A stretch of DNA of 64,000 nt from Clostridium ihumii AP5. Its GTDB lineage: Bacteria > Bacillota > Clostridia > Clostridiales > Clostridiaceae. Made by a program: the position numbers and the translations under genes. Shown piece by piece: positions 38,101 to 47,559 of this stretch; position 1 is the first letter of the stretch, and each line of letters opens with the position of its first letter. The notes below the pieces were generated by a model, which made no database searches, was not told where the DNA came from, and saw only the letters and a program-made list of their open reading frames with translations. Where the stretch lies: the NCBI RefSeq assembly GCF_000612845.1, contig NZ_CCAT010000009.1:1-64000 (forward strand), written 5' to 3'.

Positions 38101-39741
38101 CTATTCCTCCTCAACCTTTTCACCTTCACTAATCTTTTTAAAATACATATCCATTCCCCAAAAGAAAAGATATTTAGCTTCATCAGTTGAAAGTTTATTT
38201 TCTTTATTAGCCATTAATTCTTTTGCTTCTATAATCATACCTATTAAATATCCACTACTTATTCTATACTTTCTTATTTTATCATCTATTAAATTACAAA
38301 AAGTTATAAAATCACGAAAATCAAATTTTCTAGAGAAGAAAAAATTCTTATCTAATGAAGTTCTATCTGCAATTTTTCCATCTTCTCCAATATTGCTTTT
38401 TCTTATCTTCCAATTTATGTAATTATAAGTAACACCTATAATAAACCAAGCTTTTTTTTCATTAGTAGAAAAATACTTTCTATTATTCTCAAATATTTCC
38501 AAGTAATTTTCATATTCTCTCATATAATCAAAACCTCCTTCTATACAACCACAATCAACTAAAAAGTTATAATATTTGTTTATTTCTGATATTTTGAATT
38601 TACTTTTTTCATTTGAATAATAACTTTCTTTATATTGTTTCATCATTCTATTGAAGAAAATATTTCTATTGAATTTCTTTCCTGAAAAAATAATATCAAT
38701 TAATTGAAATCTTTCTTTTTTTGTTGGCTCCAATCCATCTTTTCCATACCTATCTGCACCTAACTTGTTAATAAACCAATATAAATTTATCTTTTTCATT
38801 CTAAGCTCCTCTGCTAAAAACGAAAATCTAGATGGCAATAATGATTTTATACTATGATGTATTTCAAAGGTCTTTTCCGCTTCTTTCTTAAAGAATATCA
38901 TATCAGTTTCAGCATTTCCTTTTCCTATCTCCTCAAGTACATCTTCTTCATTAGTTTTTATATTATCTAATAAATTTAATTTTTCTCCATCATTCAATTT
39001 TGTATCTCTATATACATAATCTATTTCCTCATTAAATTCATGAGGTATAAACATTATATTGCTACCCATCCAATAGGTTGTTAAATATTTTTCAGCATAT
39101 TTTTTACCTATTATAATATTTTCAAGACATTCTTTACATATAACTGTACCAGCCTTATTTTTTTCATTTATATTTCCATACACCTCTTTGTCATTGGTGT
39201 AAAATTTAAATGTAACTGTATTAAAGCCTTCACCTCTATTATCACATATATGGCATTTGTGCTCTCCCTTAAGCTTTTTAAAATCAACATTGTAAAAATC
39301 GTCCAAAAACTTATCACTTAAAATTTCAAAAGGATATTTTCCATTGATTAAAAGAACAGCAAAAAAATTCTTACCGTAATTCTCTATTCTGTTCATTATT
39401 AATTTCTGTATTTCATCTCTATATGAATCTAATCCACAATATTTAACTCTACGATTTATAGAATCTAAAAGTTTATTTCTTTGTTCTTGTAAGTAGACAT
39501 CAGCACGTATCCCTCCACCTTTTTTACCATTTCCTGCTTCAAAGAATAAAGCTTTATATACTATTTCTTCATAAAATTCTTCTACTTCTGTTTTTATTCC
39601 TTCATCAGTAATATTAATTAAAAAAATTTCTTTAATAGCATTTCCATTTATAGTTCCAACTAAGTTTTTTATAATATCCTTTTTCGTTTGTTCTCCTGAT
39701 TTCAATAAGTATTTTCCAATATTTTTTATTGCTACAATCAT
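38101..39741 (-). CDS. cas8b: Cas8b/Csh1 (type I-B large subunit)
   Basis: 546 residues; the large Cascade subunit that recognises the PAM. It carries a zinc-finger-like pair CHICDNRGEG ... VICKECLENI (about residues 165-213), typical of Csh1. GAAAGGAGG precedes the ATG. First gene of the effector operon, after a 259-base gap that follows the cas1-cas2-cas4 terminator, so it has its own promoter (not clearly seen). Confidence 0.88.
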   Translation of the reverse strand: MIVAIKNIGKYLLKSGEQTKKDIIKNLVGTINGNAIKEIFLINITDEGIKTEVEEFYEEIVYKALFFEAGNGKKGGGIRADVYLQEQRNKLLDSINRRVKYCGLDSYRDEIQKLIMNRIENYGKNFFAVLLINGKYPFEILSDKFLDDFYNVDFKKLKGEHKCHICDNRGEGFNTVTFKFYTNDKEVYGNINEKNKAGTVICKECLENIIIGKKYAEKYLTTYWMGSNIMFIPHEFNEEIDYVYRDTKLNDGEKLNLLDNIKTNEEDVLEEIGKGNAETDMIFFKKEAEKTFEIHHSIKSLLPSRFSFLAEELRMKKINLYWFINKLGADRYGKDGLEPTKKERFQLIDIIFSGKKFNRNIFFNRMMKQYKESYYSNEKSKFKISEINKYYNFLVDCGCIEGGFDYMREYENYLEIFENNRKYFSTNEKKAWFIIGVTYNYINWKIRKSNIGEDGKIADRTSLDKNFFFSRKFDFRDFITFCNLIDDKIRKYRISSGYLIGMIIEAKELMANKENKLSTDEAKYLFFWGMDMYFKKISEGEKVEEE

Positions 39742-39958
39742 TTTTACCTCCTTTCTAAATAGTTCACTAAATCTTTATATAGTATTATTGACATATATCA
39801 TATTTTTATTCTTTACTAATATCTATATATTAATAATGTAAATCTATTTTAACCTTTTATGTATGTTTTCCCATAAAAGTGTTAAAAATAGAAATACATT
39901 ACAATAAGTATTGAAATCTAATTTCTATTTATTAAAAATTCCATTAAAATAAGGATAA

Positions 39959-39997
39959 AATAAGCTCAAAAATAACTATTTATTTTTGAGCTTATTT
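39959..39997 (-). terminator. Terminator after cas4
   Basis: AATAAGCTCAAAAATA and TATTTTTGAGCTTATT form a perfect 16-bp stem four bases past the cas4 stop, with A/T-rich flanks. It divides the cas genes into two transcription units. Confidence 0.85.
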
Positions 39998-40000
39998 ATA

Positions 40001-40612
40001 TTAATTTTCACAGATATTTCTATAGCAACAATCAATACATCTAGCCTTATTTTTTGTAGCTTTAGGATAATATCCGTTCATTACTTCTTTATAATCTTTA
40101 ACATATTTTACAGCCTTTTTTCTTAATTTATCTTCAAATTCAATTTCTTTTAACAAACTTTTGCTTCTTAAATAAACTAAAAAAAATTTATTTACCTGTA
40201 CATTGTAAGCATCTTCTATAATTAATGAATATAATGCCATTTGAATTTTATATGTTTCAAAATTTTTTTCTTTGTACTCTGCAAATTTATAGTCTAAAGG
40301 AGCATAAGTTTTATCATTTAAAATATACAGCTCATCTACAATACCTTTTATTCCGTATTTTTTAGAAACTAAATATTTTTCTTGCTCTTTTGAAACTCCA
40401 CCAATACGTTTTCTTATTTTTGTTAAATTCTCCTTTTGCTTATCTAAATGTTTTTCTCTACCTAATTGTACTTTAAATCTTTTTTCTTCATATTGTCTAA
40501 TACCTAAATTTTTCATATAATAAGTAAACCTTGGACAATATAAAAATTCTATTATTTCTGATGGTGTTACATATTCTTCAAATTCATCAAATAAATTTTG
40601 ACACGACTTCAT
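40001..40612 (-). CDS. cas4: CRISPR-associated exonuclease Cas4
   Basis: Trims and selects spacers by PAM during adaptation. About 203 residues: one cluster Cys at FLYCPRFTYY and three in ARCIDCCYRNICEN for the Fe-S cluster, with PD-(D/E)XK parts GIVDELYI, APLDYKFAEYK and YKIQMALYSL. The frame extends to 40639, but GGGAG ten bases upstream favours ATG 40612. It overlaps cas2 by 26 bases from that start. Confidence 0.93.
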   Translation of the reverse strand: MKSCQNLFDEFEEYVTPSEIIEFLYCPRFTYYMKNLGIRQYEEKRFKVQLGREKHLDKQKENLTKIRKRIGGVSKEQEKYLVSKKYGIKGIVDELYILNDKTYAPLDYKFAEYKEKNFETYKIQMALYSLIIEDAYNVQVNKFFLVYLRSKSLLKEIEFEDKLRKKAVKYVKDYKEVMNGYYPKATKNKARCIDCCYRNICEN

Positions 40613-40883
40613 TACTAACCAACTCCCTATCGAATCCATTTCCTATTATATCTGTGTCATAAATAAATTCCCTTGTACTTGGAAAAATATATATAGAATC
40701 TGTACTTTCATCAACTAATCTTTCCATTATTATTTTTAATTCATCTTTTTCATTTTTATTAAGCTCTCCTAAAAATATACTTTTTTGAACTCTATACAGT
40801 CCTTTATTTTTACAAGCTTTAACAGCTCTATTTCTTATCCTATTTTCTGATATATCATACATAACCCAATACAACATTAGCAT
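40587..40883 (-). CDS. cas2: CRISPR-associated endonuclease Cas2
   Basis: 98 residues, ferredoxin-like fold: YWVMYDISENRIRNRAVKAC with the conserved Asp, then GLYRVQKSIFLGEL. Structural core of the Cas1-Cas2 integrase. It overlaps cas1 by 7 bases and cas4 by about 26-53, so the three are one translationally linked module. Confidence 0.95.
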   Translation of the reverse strand: MLMLYWVMYDISENRIRNRAVKACKNKGLYRVQKSIFLGELNKNEKDELKIIMERLVDESTDSIYIFPSTREFIYDTDIIGNGFDRELVSNEVVSKFI

Positions 40884-41851
40884 ACCTCATTTAAAATTCT
40901 ATTTGCAATATTATGACAATCAAACTGAATTATATTATTAAGTTTAATCATTCTATTTTTATATTTTATTTTTTCTTCAAATCTGTTATTAACAGCCTCT
41001 ATTAGTAATTGTTTCCCCTCTTTATTTAACCAATAACCACCACCTTGAATTTTATCAAACATACTTTCCTTAACTTTTCTTTTAGAAAAAAGCAAAAATA
41101 CTATCTCATCCATATATCCCCTATACATTTCAATTAAATCAAATACTAGTGCTGTCTTGTTATAATTATCAGTATGCATTATTCCTATGTATGGATCTAA
41201 ACCAGCTATAACACATGCTTTCTCTACATTTGAATATAATATTCCATAAGCATAATTTAACATACAATTAAACTTATCCTCCGCTGGATTTTTACTCCTT
41301 CCTTTAAAGGAATATTTTTCTGGTATAAGCTTGCCTAAAGTATTAAAATATATCTTTGCTGAATATCCTTCATGCCCTTCTAATTTCCCTCTTATATTAT
41401 TTTCTATATTATTTATCTCATTTTTATGCTTTATTATTTCTTCTATTGAAGTATCTATCAACTTAACTTTTTCATCACTTCTATTTAATTTCAACTTGTT
41501 TAAAACTCCTATCTGATTATCAATTTTTTGAATTATCCACTCTTTAACTAACTCTGTTCCTAATTCTATTTCATTAAGCTTCAATTGATATCTTCTAATT
41601 GTTGTAATACTTCCAAGTTTCGAATGCCATACTCTTCCAAATGGTTTTCCATCAAACTCTAAAAAAACTACATCAATATTATTTTCCATAGCTAACTTTA
41701 AAGCATCTGTTGTAATACTAGTAGATGTAGTTATTAATATACGTTCAACCTTTTTACTTGAAAACTCCTGTTTAACTCCTCCTAAAGAAACTTGAAAACG
41801 CTCATCTATCTTGCTTAAATAAGCACCTCTTGAATTAATCACTAACTCCAT
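40877..41851 (-). CDS. cas1: CRISPR-associated integrase Cas1
   Basis: 324 residues. Metal ligands are present: Glu in KLEGHEGYSAKIYF, His in GIMHTDNYNK and Asp/Glu in ALVFDLIEMYR. The N-terminal beta domain has the FLEFDGKPFGRV stretch. AAAGGAGG precedes the ATG. First gene of cas1-cas2-cas4, with a promoter overlapped by an 11-bp inverted repeat. Confidence 0.96.
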   Translation of the reverse strand: MELVINSRGAYLSKIDERFQVSLGGVKQEFSSKKVERILITTSTSITTDALKLAMENNIDVVFLEFDGKPFGRVWHSKLGSITTIRRYQLKLNEIELGTELVKEWIIQKIDNQIGVLNKLKLNRSDEKVKLIDTSIEEIIKHKNEINNIENNIRGKLEGHEGYSAKIYFNTLGKLIPEKYSFKGRSKNPAEDKFNCMLNYAYGILYSNVEKACVIAGLDPYIGIMHTDNYNKTALVFDLIEMYRGYMDEIVFLLFSKRKVKESMFDKIQGGGYWLNKEGKQLLIEAVNNRFEEKIKYKNRMIKLNNIIQFDCHNIANRILNEVC

Positions 41852-41891
41852 AATATTCCTCCTTTCTTTTCTAAATATATTAATGACAAAA

Positions 41892-41941
41892 ATTATAAAA
41901 TTTATACATTATTAGGTAAAATAATTATATTTTTACCTAAT
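41892..41941 (-). promoter_or_regulatory. cas1 promoter with overlapping operator-like palindrome
   Basis: Minus strand: perfect TATAAT (41892-41897), 17-base spacer, -35 TTTACC (41915-41920). The -35 lies inside one arm of a perfect inverted repeat, ATTAGGTAAAA (41911-41921) and TTTTACCTAAT (41931-41941), separated by nine bases. Confidence 0.65.
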
Positions 41942-41968
41942 AAAAAAAGAGCCATAAATCATGACTCT
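41942..41968 (-). terminator. Terminator of CRISPR array 2
   Basis: Minus strand AGAGTCAT-GATTT-ATGGCTCT then TTTTTTTATT. It directly abuts the last, degenerate repeat and separates the array transcript from the cas1 promoter. Confidence 0.82.
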
Positions 41969-42377
41969 ACATTAATCCTTATTTTAATGGATTTTATATT
42001 TAAATAGATTTTAATTCTTTATTTTCTTTTGTAAGTATCTTGTTTCAATCCTTGTTTTAATGGATTTTATATTTAAATAAATAAATCTAGTTGGATTATC
42101 TCCATAATCTTTTATGTTTCAATCCTTGTTTTAATGGATTTTATATTTAAATCTACATCCAATTTTTGAATATAATAATTCTATTAATTGTTTCAATCCT
42201 TGTTTTAATGGATTTTATATTTAAATCATATGTACTAATTCATTTAATTTTATGTACTCACTATGTTTCAATCCTTGTTTTAATGGATTTTATATTTAAA
42301 TCCTATTTATTTCATCTAATTTCATATGGCTAATATTAATGTTTCAATCCTTGTTTTAATGGATTTTATATTTAAAT
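41969..42377 (-). CRISPR. CRISPR array 2, six repeats and five spacers
   Basis: Repeats of 37 bases start at 41969 (degenerate), 42042, 42116, 42190, 42265 and 42341, with the same sequence as array 1; spacers are 36-39 bases. Read leftward from the leader on the right. The leader-distal repeat has lost its ATTGAAAC end, as in array 1. No spacer is visibly shared between the arrays. Confidence 0.97.
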
Positions 42378-42531
42378 AGCATTTTTTCATTTTTCACTTT
42401 GTTTTAGCCATTTATAAGATATGTAAGACGAGCTTAGAATGTTGCTTTTTTAGTTTTAGTACATGCTTTTTTGCATCATTTTCTGTCCACCTTACATACC
42501 TTATATTAACACCAATACATTGATTTTTCAA
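42378..42531 (-). promoter_or_regulatory. Leader and promoter of CRISPR array 2
   Basis: 154 bases nearly identical to 33258-33411, with no insertion or deletion. Minus strand TTGAAA (42526-42531), 17-base spacer, TAATAT (42503-42508). Confidence 0.85.
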
Positions 42532-42650
42532 GGTTTCTTATTGAATATGCTTGTATATAAAAATAAATTTTTATTCACTAACTATAAACTTAATTTTTAT
42601 AATATCTATGTTTTAAGTCTTAACTGCTATTTATTTAATATTTCTATGTT

Positions 42651-43130
42651 TTAAAATTCATTTAATTCATTGAATATAGCATGTTTATTAGTGATAATTC
42701 CTGCATATATTTTGTCGTTGTTTTTTCCTATATTTAAATAATGTTTTAAGCATTGTTTAGCTGTAAATGGCATTTCTTTTTCTAATACTTGATTTATACT
42801 GACCCATTCTAAAGTTCCCTCATTACAGCTATTTATTTTTATATTTTTATTTATTAATGTTGTGAAGTAATAATAATTTTGTCTAATTTCGTTATTCTTG
42901 TTTCGTAGTGTAATATATTTTAATTTTACAGGTTCTACGTCATTGACTGTAATTCCTGTTTCCTCTAATAATTCTCTTAATACACACTCTTTAGGATTGT
43001 TTAATTCTTCCTTTTCAAAATGACCACCTATACCACACCATGAAGGGCTCACTACTCTTGAACCTATTCTGTAAAGTAATAAAATTTTATCATTATTTAT
43101 AATATAAATTGAAGTCATGTTTCTTAACAT
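42651..43130 (-). CDS. NUDIX hydrolase with imperfect Nudix box
   Basis: 159 residues. The helix GHFEKEELNNPKECVLRELL, then EETGI, matches the Nudix box, but two extra residues separate the first Glu from REL, so the canonical spacing is broken while the metal-binding REx2-3EE part is intact. The N-terminus is ASIYIINNDKILLLYR-like beta strand. Substrate unknown. Immediately right of array 2. Confidence 0.82.
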   Translation of the reverse strand: MLRNMTSIYIINNDKILLLYRIGSRVVSPSWCGIGGHFEKEELNNPKECVLRELLEETGITVNDVEPVKLKYITLRNKNNEIRQNYYYFTTLINKNIKINSCNEGTLEWVSINQVLEKEMPFTAKQCLKHYLNIGKNNDKIYAGIITNKHAIFNELNEF

Positions 43131-43221
43131 TTATTACATATCCCTCTTCTATTTACCATATTTTATTACAATTATTAATTTAATTATACATTAAACTATC
43201 AATAATATTTTTTTAATTTGC

Positions 43222-43256
43222 AAAAAAGCCGTGTATTCATTTTCGAATAACACGGT
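43222..43256 (-). terminator. Terminator, look-alike family member 1
   Basis: CCGTGTATTC and GAATAACACGG arms then TTTTTTG on the minus strand, about 60 bases past the stop at 43316. Core shared with the terminators at 49029, 51441, 52776, 62108 and 63723. Confidence 0.85.
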
Positions 43257-43315
43257 ATTTTAATGAATTATTCATTTTTAAAATTATCTACTAATTTGTA
43301 ATATTATTTTATGTG

Positions 43316-43666
43316 TCAATTTTGCATATTTTTCTCTTTGTTGCTTATAATGAAATCTTTATATAGAAATATTATAGTAACAATTGCACTAAGGACAGTG
43401 ATGCCTATAAATATAGTATTATTACATATAATTTTTTCTATAGAAGGCATTACTAAAAGAAAATGAATTACAATGAAAGGATAAACTAATTTTCTAATTT
43501 TACACATTTCAACAAATTGACACATACTAAGTATAACTAACGATACTATAGATGTTGTTACCAATGATAATGGTATTTCTATTTTCATAAATATCATCAT
43601 AAATTCAAAGATACCAATAACAAATAATAATAATGTTAAGATCATCGGCATTGATTTCAACTTCAT
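43316..43666 (-). CDS. Hypothetical membrane protein, 116 residues
   Basis: Not recognised. Four hydrophobic segments (about residues 6-26, 30-48, 61-74 and 83-103) with a charged cytoplasmic end SNKEKNMQN. GTAGGAGG precedes the ATG. Single gene ending in a look-alike terminator. Confidence 0.65.
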   Translation of the reverse strand: MKLKSMPMILTLLLFVIGIFEFMMIFMKIEIPLSLVTTSIVSLVILSMCQFVEMCKIRKLVYPFIVIHFLLVMPSIEKIICNNTIFIGITVLSAIVTIIFLYKDFIISNKEKNMQN

Positions 43667-43867
43667 AAATATAACCTCCTACAAGTTTATATTAATTATA
43701 TATTATAAGATAATTTATTTATGATTAAATCAACTATTAAATAACTCTATTTTTCGTATTCTTATTTTAGGCATCTAATATATTTTTTAAAACTACCTCT
43801 TCTTATCTTTAATGATTACTTAAATAATATTTGCAGGGTTTCCTTTTAGCTTTTTTATTATGATGCA

Positions 43868-43906
43868 AAAATATCGCAATATACATAAGAAATATTGCGA
43901 TATTTT
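43868..43906 (-). terminator. Terminator of the two-component/ABC cassette
   Basis: AAAATATCGCAATAT and ATATTGCGATATTTT form a perfect 15-bp stem about 60 bases past the permease stop. Confidence 0.85.
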
Positions 43907-43964
43907 AATATATTATTTTATATTTACTTTTTAAGTTTTTTTATAAATTGAAGACTATAGCTTT

Positions 43965-45761
43965 TTACAATTCATTTATTGTGTCGGTTACTTTCATGTT
44001 GGAAATTCGTTTTGATGGAGCATAGACTGCAATAATAGCTGTAATGGTACCAATTAAAAGTACAATGATTAACGGTATAATAGGAATACTCCAAGTAGCA
44101 TAGCTAAAATGAGAAGCAATAAGAGTGTTGTATATTAACTTGCTAATGAAGAGACCAACTACAACTCCAACAATACAACCAGATGTAGAATAGGTAAACG
44201 CTTCGGCGGCTATCATTTTTGTGATTTGATGTTCATCCATACCAACTGCACGCATGGCTCCATATTGCTTTATTCTTGCAGATACACTCATAGAAATACT
44301 GTTCATGATATTTAATACAGATACAGAGCCAATAATTGCCAAAAACCCGTATACAAACAGCATGAAAGCTATATAAGTACTGGAGTTACGCTGGTCACGC
44401 ATATCATTAACTTTATAATTCTCATCTAATATATTACTGATTGCTGTCACATTTTCATCTGTGGCATTGTTTTTTAGCTGTATCATAAAAAGTGAATAAT
44501 CAGTTATACCAGTTATATGTGAAAATGTATCTGTAGAAGTAATGATTGTTATCTTTCCATCTGTACTTCCATCATCACTGAATGGATTACACTTTAACAA
44601 TCCAGCAATTTTAACTTCATCATTACCAACTTTTATTTTATCGCCTATGGCTAAAGGATTATCCTTATCAAAAATTGCAAGTACATACTTGCTATCATTA
44701 TACACTTTTGAAATATCGCTACCTTTTCTTAGTTGCTTATCTTTTGTGAGACAATCCAAATCAAAATCATCGTAGGAAATCATATCAATGTTTTTTGTTT
44801 TAGAATTCACTTCTGCCGGAATATCAAGACATTTTTTACGACCAAAAACATGTTTTATGCCATACATATTTCTAATCTTATCAAGCAACACACTATCTAT
44901 TGAATTGGAACCTTCATTGCTTGAAATATTTATATCAGAAGTATTGGACGATTGTGGCATAATATACCCAACAAACTCTATTAGAACAGAAAAACTCAAA
45001 AAAAGGATAATACTAAATGCAAAGGAGCTTGTCATAAGTATAAAATTTTTCTTTGCTGATACTGCATGGTGAACTCCAAGGGAAATATCAATTTTTGAGA
45101 AATGAGTATTCACAGAACGAGTTGTGTTTTTTGCATTATCAGAATTTCCAGACACTGCTGCTACTGGAGATACTTTAGATGCTCGTTTTGCTGGAGAACT
45201 AGCAGCAATAAGCACTGTAACAATACCAAGCACAATTCCGCTGATAATACCAATTAGACTTATTTCAAAAATAGGCATATCTGAAAATTCTCCACCAACA
45301 AGAAACCGTAATGCAGCACATAATCCCCATGTGATTACAATTCCAAGAGCAATTCCTGCTGGAATAGCAGTTTTGCACCAATTAAGAGCTTCTAACCTAA
45401 CAAAACGGATAATTTGTTGTTTGCTCATTCCAATACATCGCATCATTCCAAAAAATTTTGTTTTTTGGGCAACATTACTGTTCATGCTACTTGAAATCAT
45501 AAGTACACCAGCAATCAGTATCATAACAAACAATATAGCAGCAACAGCATATAGCCTTTGTGCCATAGCACTATCCCATACTCCTTGTAAACTGCCATGT
45601 TTACTAAGTAGTCTTGCTTTCTCCATCCTAACACCCATATCTGCCATGCTGAAAACAGCCGTTACCATAAATACGGCAGAGACAATACATAGAAATGTCA
45701 TACGGTTCTGTCGTTTATGTACTTTTGCAGAAATAGGAATCAGACTAAGATAACTTCTCAT
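43965..45761 (-). CDS. ABC transporter permease (FtsX family)
   Basis: 598 residues. Two FtsX domains with helices near residues 25-45, 70-90, 130-155, 175-190 and 250-270, and again at 455-480, 515-535 and 560-585; the large external loop (270-455) carries no obvious signal. The motif FGMMRCIGMSKQQI occurs in the first domain and YGAMRAVGMDEHQI in the second, a clear internal duplication. Overlaps the ATPase gene by 4 bases. Probably exports or removes a peptide or lipid-like antimicrobial, together with the two-component pair. Confidence 0.88.
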   Translation of the reverse strand: MRSYLSLIPISAKVHKRQNRMTFLCIVSAVFMVTAVFSMADMGVRMEKARLLSKHGSLQGVWDSAMAQRLYAVAAILFVMILIAGVLMISSSMNSNVAQKTKFFGMMRCIGMSKQQIIRFVRLEALNWCKTAIPAGIALGIVITWGLCAALRFLVGGEFSDMPIFEISLIGIISGIVLGIVTVLIAASSPAKRASKVSPVAAVSGNSDNAKNTTRSVNTHFSKIDISLGVHHAVSAKKNFILMTSSFAFSIILFLSFSVLIEFVGYIMPQSSNTSDINISSNEGSNSIDSVLLDKIRNMYGIKHVFGRKKCLDIPAEVNSKTKNIDMISYDDFDLDCLTKDKQLRKGSDISKVYNDSKYVLAIFDKDNPLAIGDKIKVGNDEVKIAGLLKCNPFSDDGSTDGKITIITSTDTFSHITGITDYSLFMIQLKNNATDENVTAISNILDENYKVNDMRDQRNSSTYIAFMLFVYGFLAIIGSVSVLNIMNSISMSVSARIKQYGAMRAVGMDEHQITKMIAAEAFTYSTSGCIVGVVVGLFISKLIYNTLIASHFSYATWSIPIIPLIIVLLIGTITAIIAVYAPSKRISNMKVTDTINEL

Positions 45762-46441
45762 TCATGGCACCTCCCAAAATCGGTTAGTATTCCATCTGAC
45801 ACTTGCAGCACTCGATCCGCAGTTTGTGCAATACTTCGATTGTGGGTAATCATAACAATAGTTTGTTCATACTTCTTTGCGGCTTCTTTTAATAAAGCAA
45901 TTACTTCACTACTATTTTGTGTATCCAGATTACCAGTTGGTTCATCTGCAAGGATGATTGATGGTCGCGTAATCAAAGCACGTCCTATTGCTACACGCTG
46001 TTGCTGTCCACCAGATAACTGGCTAGGTAAATGATTTCGACGTTCTTTCAAATTAAGCACCTTAAGTAATTCTTCAAGATATTCTTTATTGGGTTTTTGA
46101 TAGTCTAGTAGTACGGGAAATATGATGTTTTGTTCAACATTTAATTCTGGAATTAGATTAAAGCTTTGAAAAATAAATCCAATATTTCTGCGTCTGAAAA
46201 CTGTCAAGTTGCTATCTTTCATTGAAAAAATATCTTTGCCGTCAATAAGCACCTTTCCTGAAGTAGGTGTGTCTAGTGCTCCTACCATATTGAGAAGCGT
46301 ACTTTTACCAGAACCAGATTCTCCAACGATGGCTACAAATTCACCTTTTGGAATGGAAAAGCTAACATCTTTCAATGCGTGAACAGCAGTTTCACCTCTG
46401 CCATAGGTTTTAGAAATTGATTTAACTTCTAATAAATTCAT
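45758..46441 (-). CDS. ABC transporter ATP-binding protein (LolD/MacB-type)
   Basis: 227 residues with Walker A GESGSGKST, signature LSGGQQQRVAIGRAL and Walker B IILADEPTGNLD. AAGAGGTG precedes the ATG. It energises the FtsX-type permease encoded next. Local GC is high: 28 of 60 bases in 45781-45840 are G or C, against 10 of 60 in 61261-61320. Confidence 0.93.
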   Translation of the reverse strand: MNLLEVKSISKTYGRGETAVHALKDVSFSIPKGEFVAIVGESGSGKSTLLNMVGALDTPTSGKVLIDGKDIFSMKDSNLTVFRRRNIGFIFQSFNLIPELNVEQNIIFPVLLDYQKPNKEYLEELLKVLNLKERRNHLPSQLSGGQQQRVAIGRALITRPSIILADEPTGNLDTQNSSEVIALLKEAAKKYEQTIVMITHNRSIAQTADRVLQVSDGILTDFGRCHE

Positions 46442-46513
46442 AGGTTGTTCACCTCTTTCTGTCTTAATACTTAAAGATTATCATTTCAATCCTACTGTAA
46501 TATGACACTCTCC

Positions 46514-47551
46514 CTACAATTTTGTAGGAATTAAAAAATTGATTGTAAAGATAGTACCTATACCTAATTCACTATCAACTTCAATTGTTCCATTGTGTGC
46601 TTCAATAATGGCTTTTGCAAGTGGAAGTCCAAGTCCGATGCCTTGTGTGTCTTTAGAAAAATGACTACGATAAAATCTTTTAAAAATATGATGTAAATCC
46701 TCTTTATGAATTCCACTTCCATTGTCTTTTATGTTGACTTGAACAACAGATGCAAATTGTTTCCATTCAATATGAATTTCTTTTCCTCTTTGTGTATGGT
46801 CAAGAGAATTTTTCACTATATTACTGATTGCTTCCATCAGCCAATTACGGTCACACAATAAAGTAATATCATCATTACCAGATAAATTTATTTTCTTTTC
46901 CTCTTTCTTTACACGAAATAAAAAATGTCTTTCTATACTAGCCATCATTTCAGATACATTTTCTTCAGCTTTTTCCATCACCATTGTTCCAGCATCCAAC
47001 TTTGTGATTTTCAAAAGGTTTTGAACCAGCATTTCTATTCTGTCTAGTTCTTGTTCCGAAAGGTCTGTGAACTCCTGAATGGTTGGTAAATTTTCTGCTT
47101 CTCCTTGCAAAATACCGTTATAGATGTTTAGTGCCGCAAGCGGTGTTTTTAACTGATGGGAAATATCTGCAATTGTATTTTTCAAGAATTCCTTGGCTCT
47201 TAATTCATTTTCAGCATGTGCATTCAAAATAGAAACTAATGAATTCACTTCATGAAACAGTCTATATAATTCACCTTCATAATCACACTCAATACGAGCG
47301 TTTTGATTTCCTGAAATATATTCTGTAATTTGTAAAGCAGCGTCTTCAATAATCTTGTGCTGCTCCTTAAAATACTCATAGCATACAATCAAAATTGCCA
47401 CAGCCATGCACAATGAACATAGAAAAATATATATTGCTGCATTTTTAGTTACCAAGGTCATGATAACTGCTGTAATAACACAGAATACCAATATGCATAT
47501 AAGTATTCTACTAAAGAGATCCTTGATTTTTTTATTTGTTAGTATTTTCAT
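46514..47551 (-). CDS. Sensor histidine kinase
   Basis: About 345 residues. Two N-terminal helices with only a short loop between them, a HAMP-like segment, the H-box DISHQLKTPLAALNIY, and an HATPase domain with NIVKNSLDHT, DNGSGI and GLGLPLAKAI. The short extracellular loop suggests it senses through the membrane or the partner transporter. GAGG six bases upstream favours ATG 47551 over the TTG at 47563, leaving an 8-base gap to the regulator gene. Confidence 0.92.
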   Translation of the reverse strand: MKILTNKKIKDLFSRILICILVFCVITAVIMTLVTKNAAIYIFLCSLCMAVAILIVCYEYFKEQHKIIEDAALQITEYISGNQNARIECDYEGELYRLFHEVNSLVSILNAHAENELRAKEFLKNTIADISHQLKTPLAALNIYNGILQGEAENLPTIQEFTDLSEQELDRIEMLVQNLLKITKLDAGTMVMEKAEENVSEMMASIERHFLFRVKKEEKKINLSGNDDITLLCDRNWLMEAISNIVKNSLDHTQRGKEIHIEWKQFASVVQVNIKDNGSGIHKEDLHHIFKRFYRSHFSKDTQGIGLGLPLAKAIIEAHNGTIEVDSELGIGTIFTINFLIPTKL

Positions 47552-47559
47552 CATACACC

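Noticed and set aside
42378..42650. A gene in the leader of array 2 (frame from 42463)
   Set aside because: It begins within the conserved leader, has no ribosome site, and leader 1 has no equivalent frame.
45124..45753. 209-codon frame opposite the ABC permease
   Set aside because: Shadow frame in a GC-richer gene; the permease has clear motifs and operon overlap.
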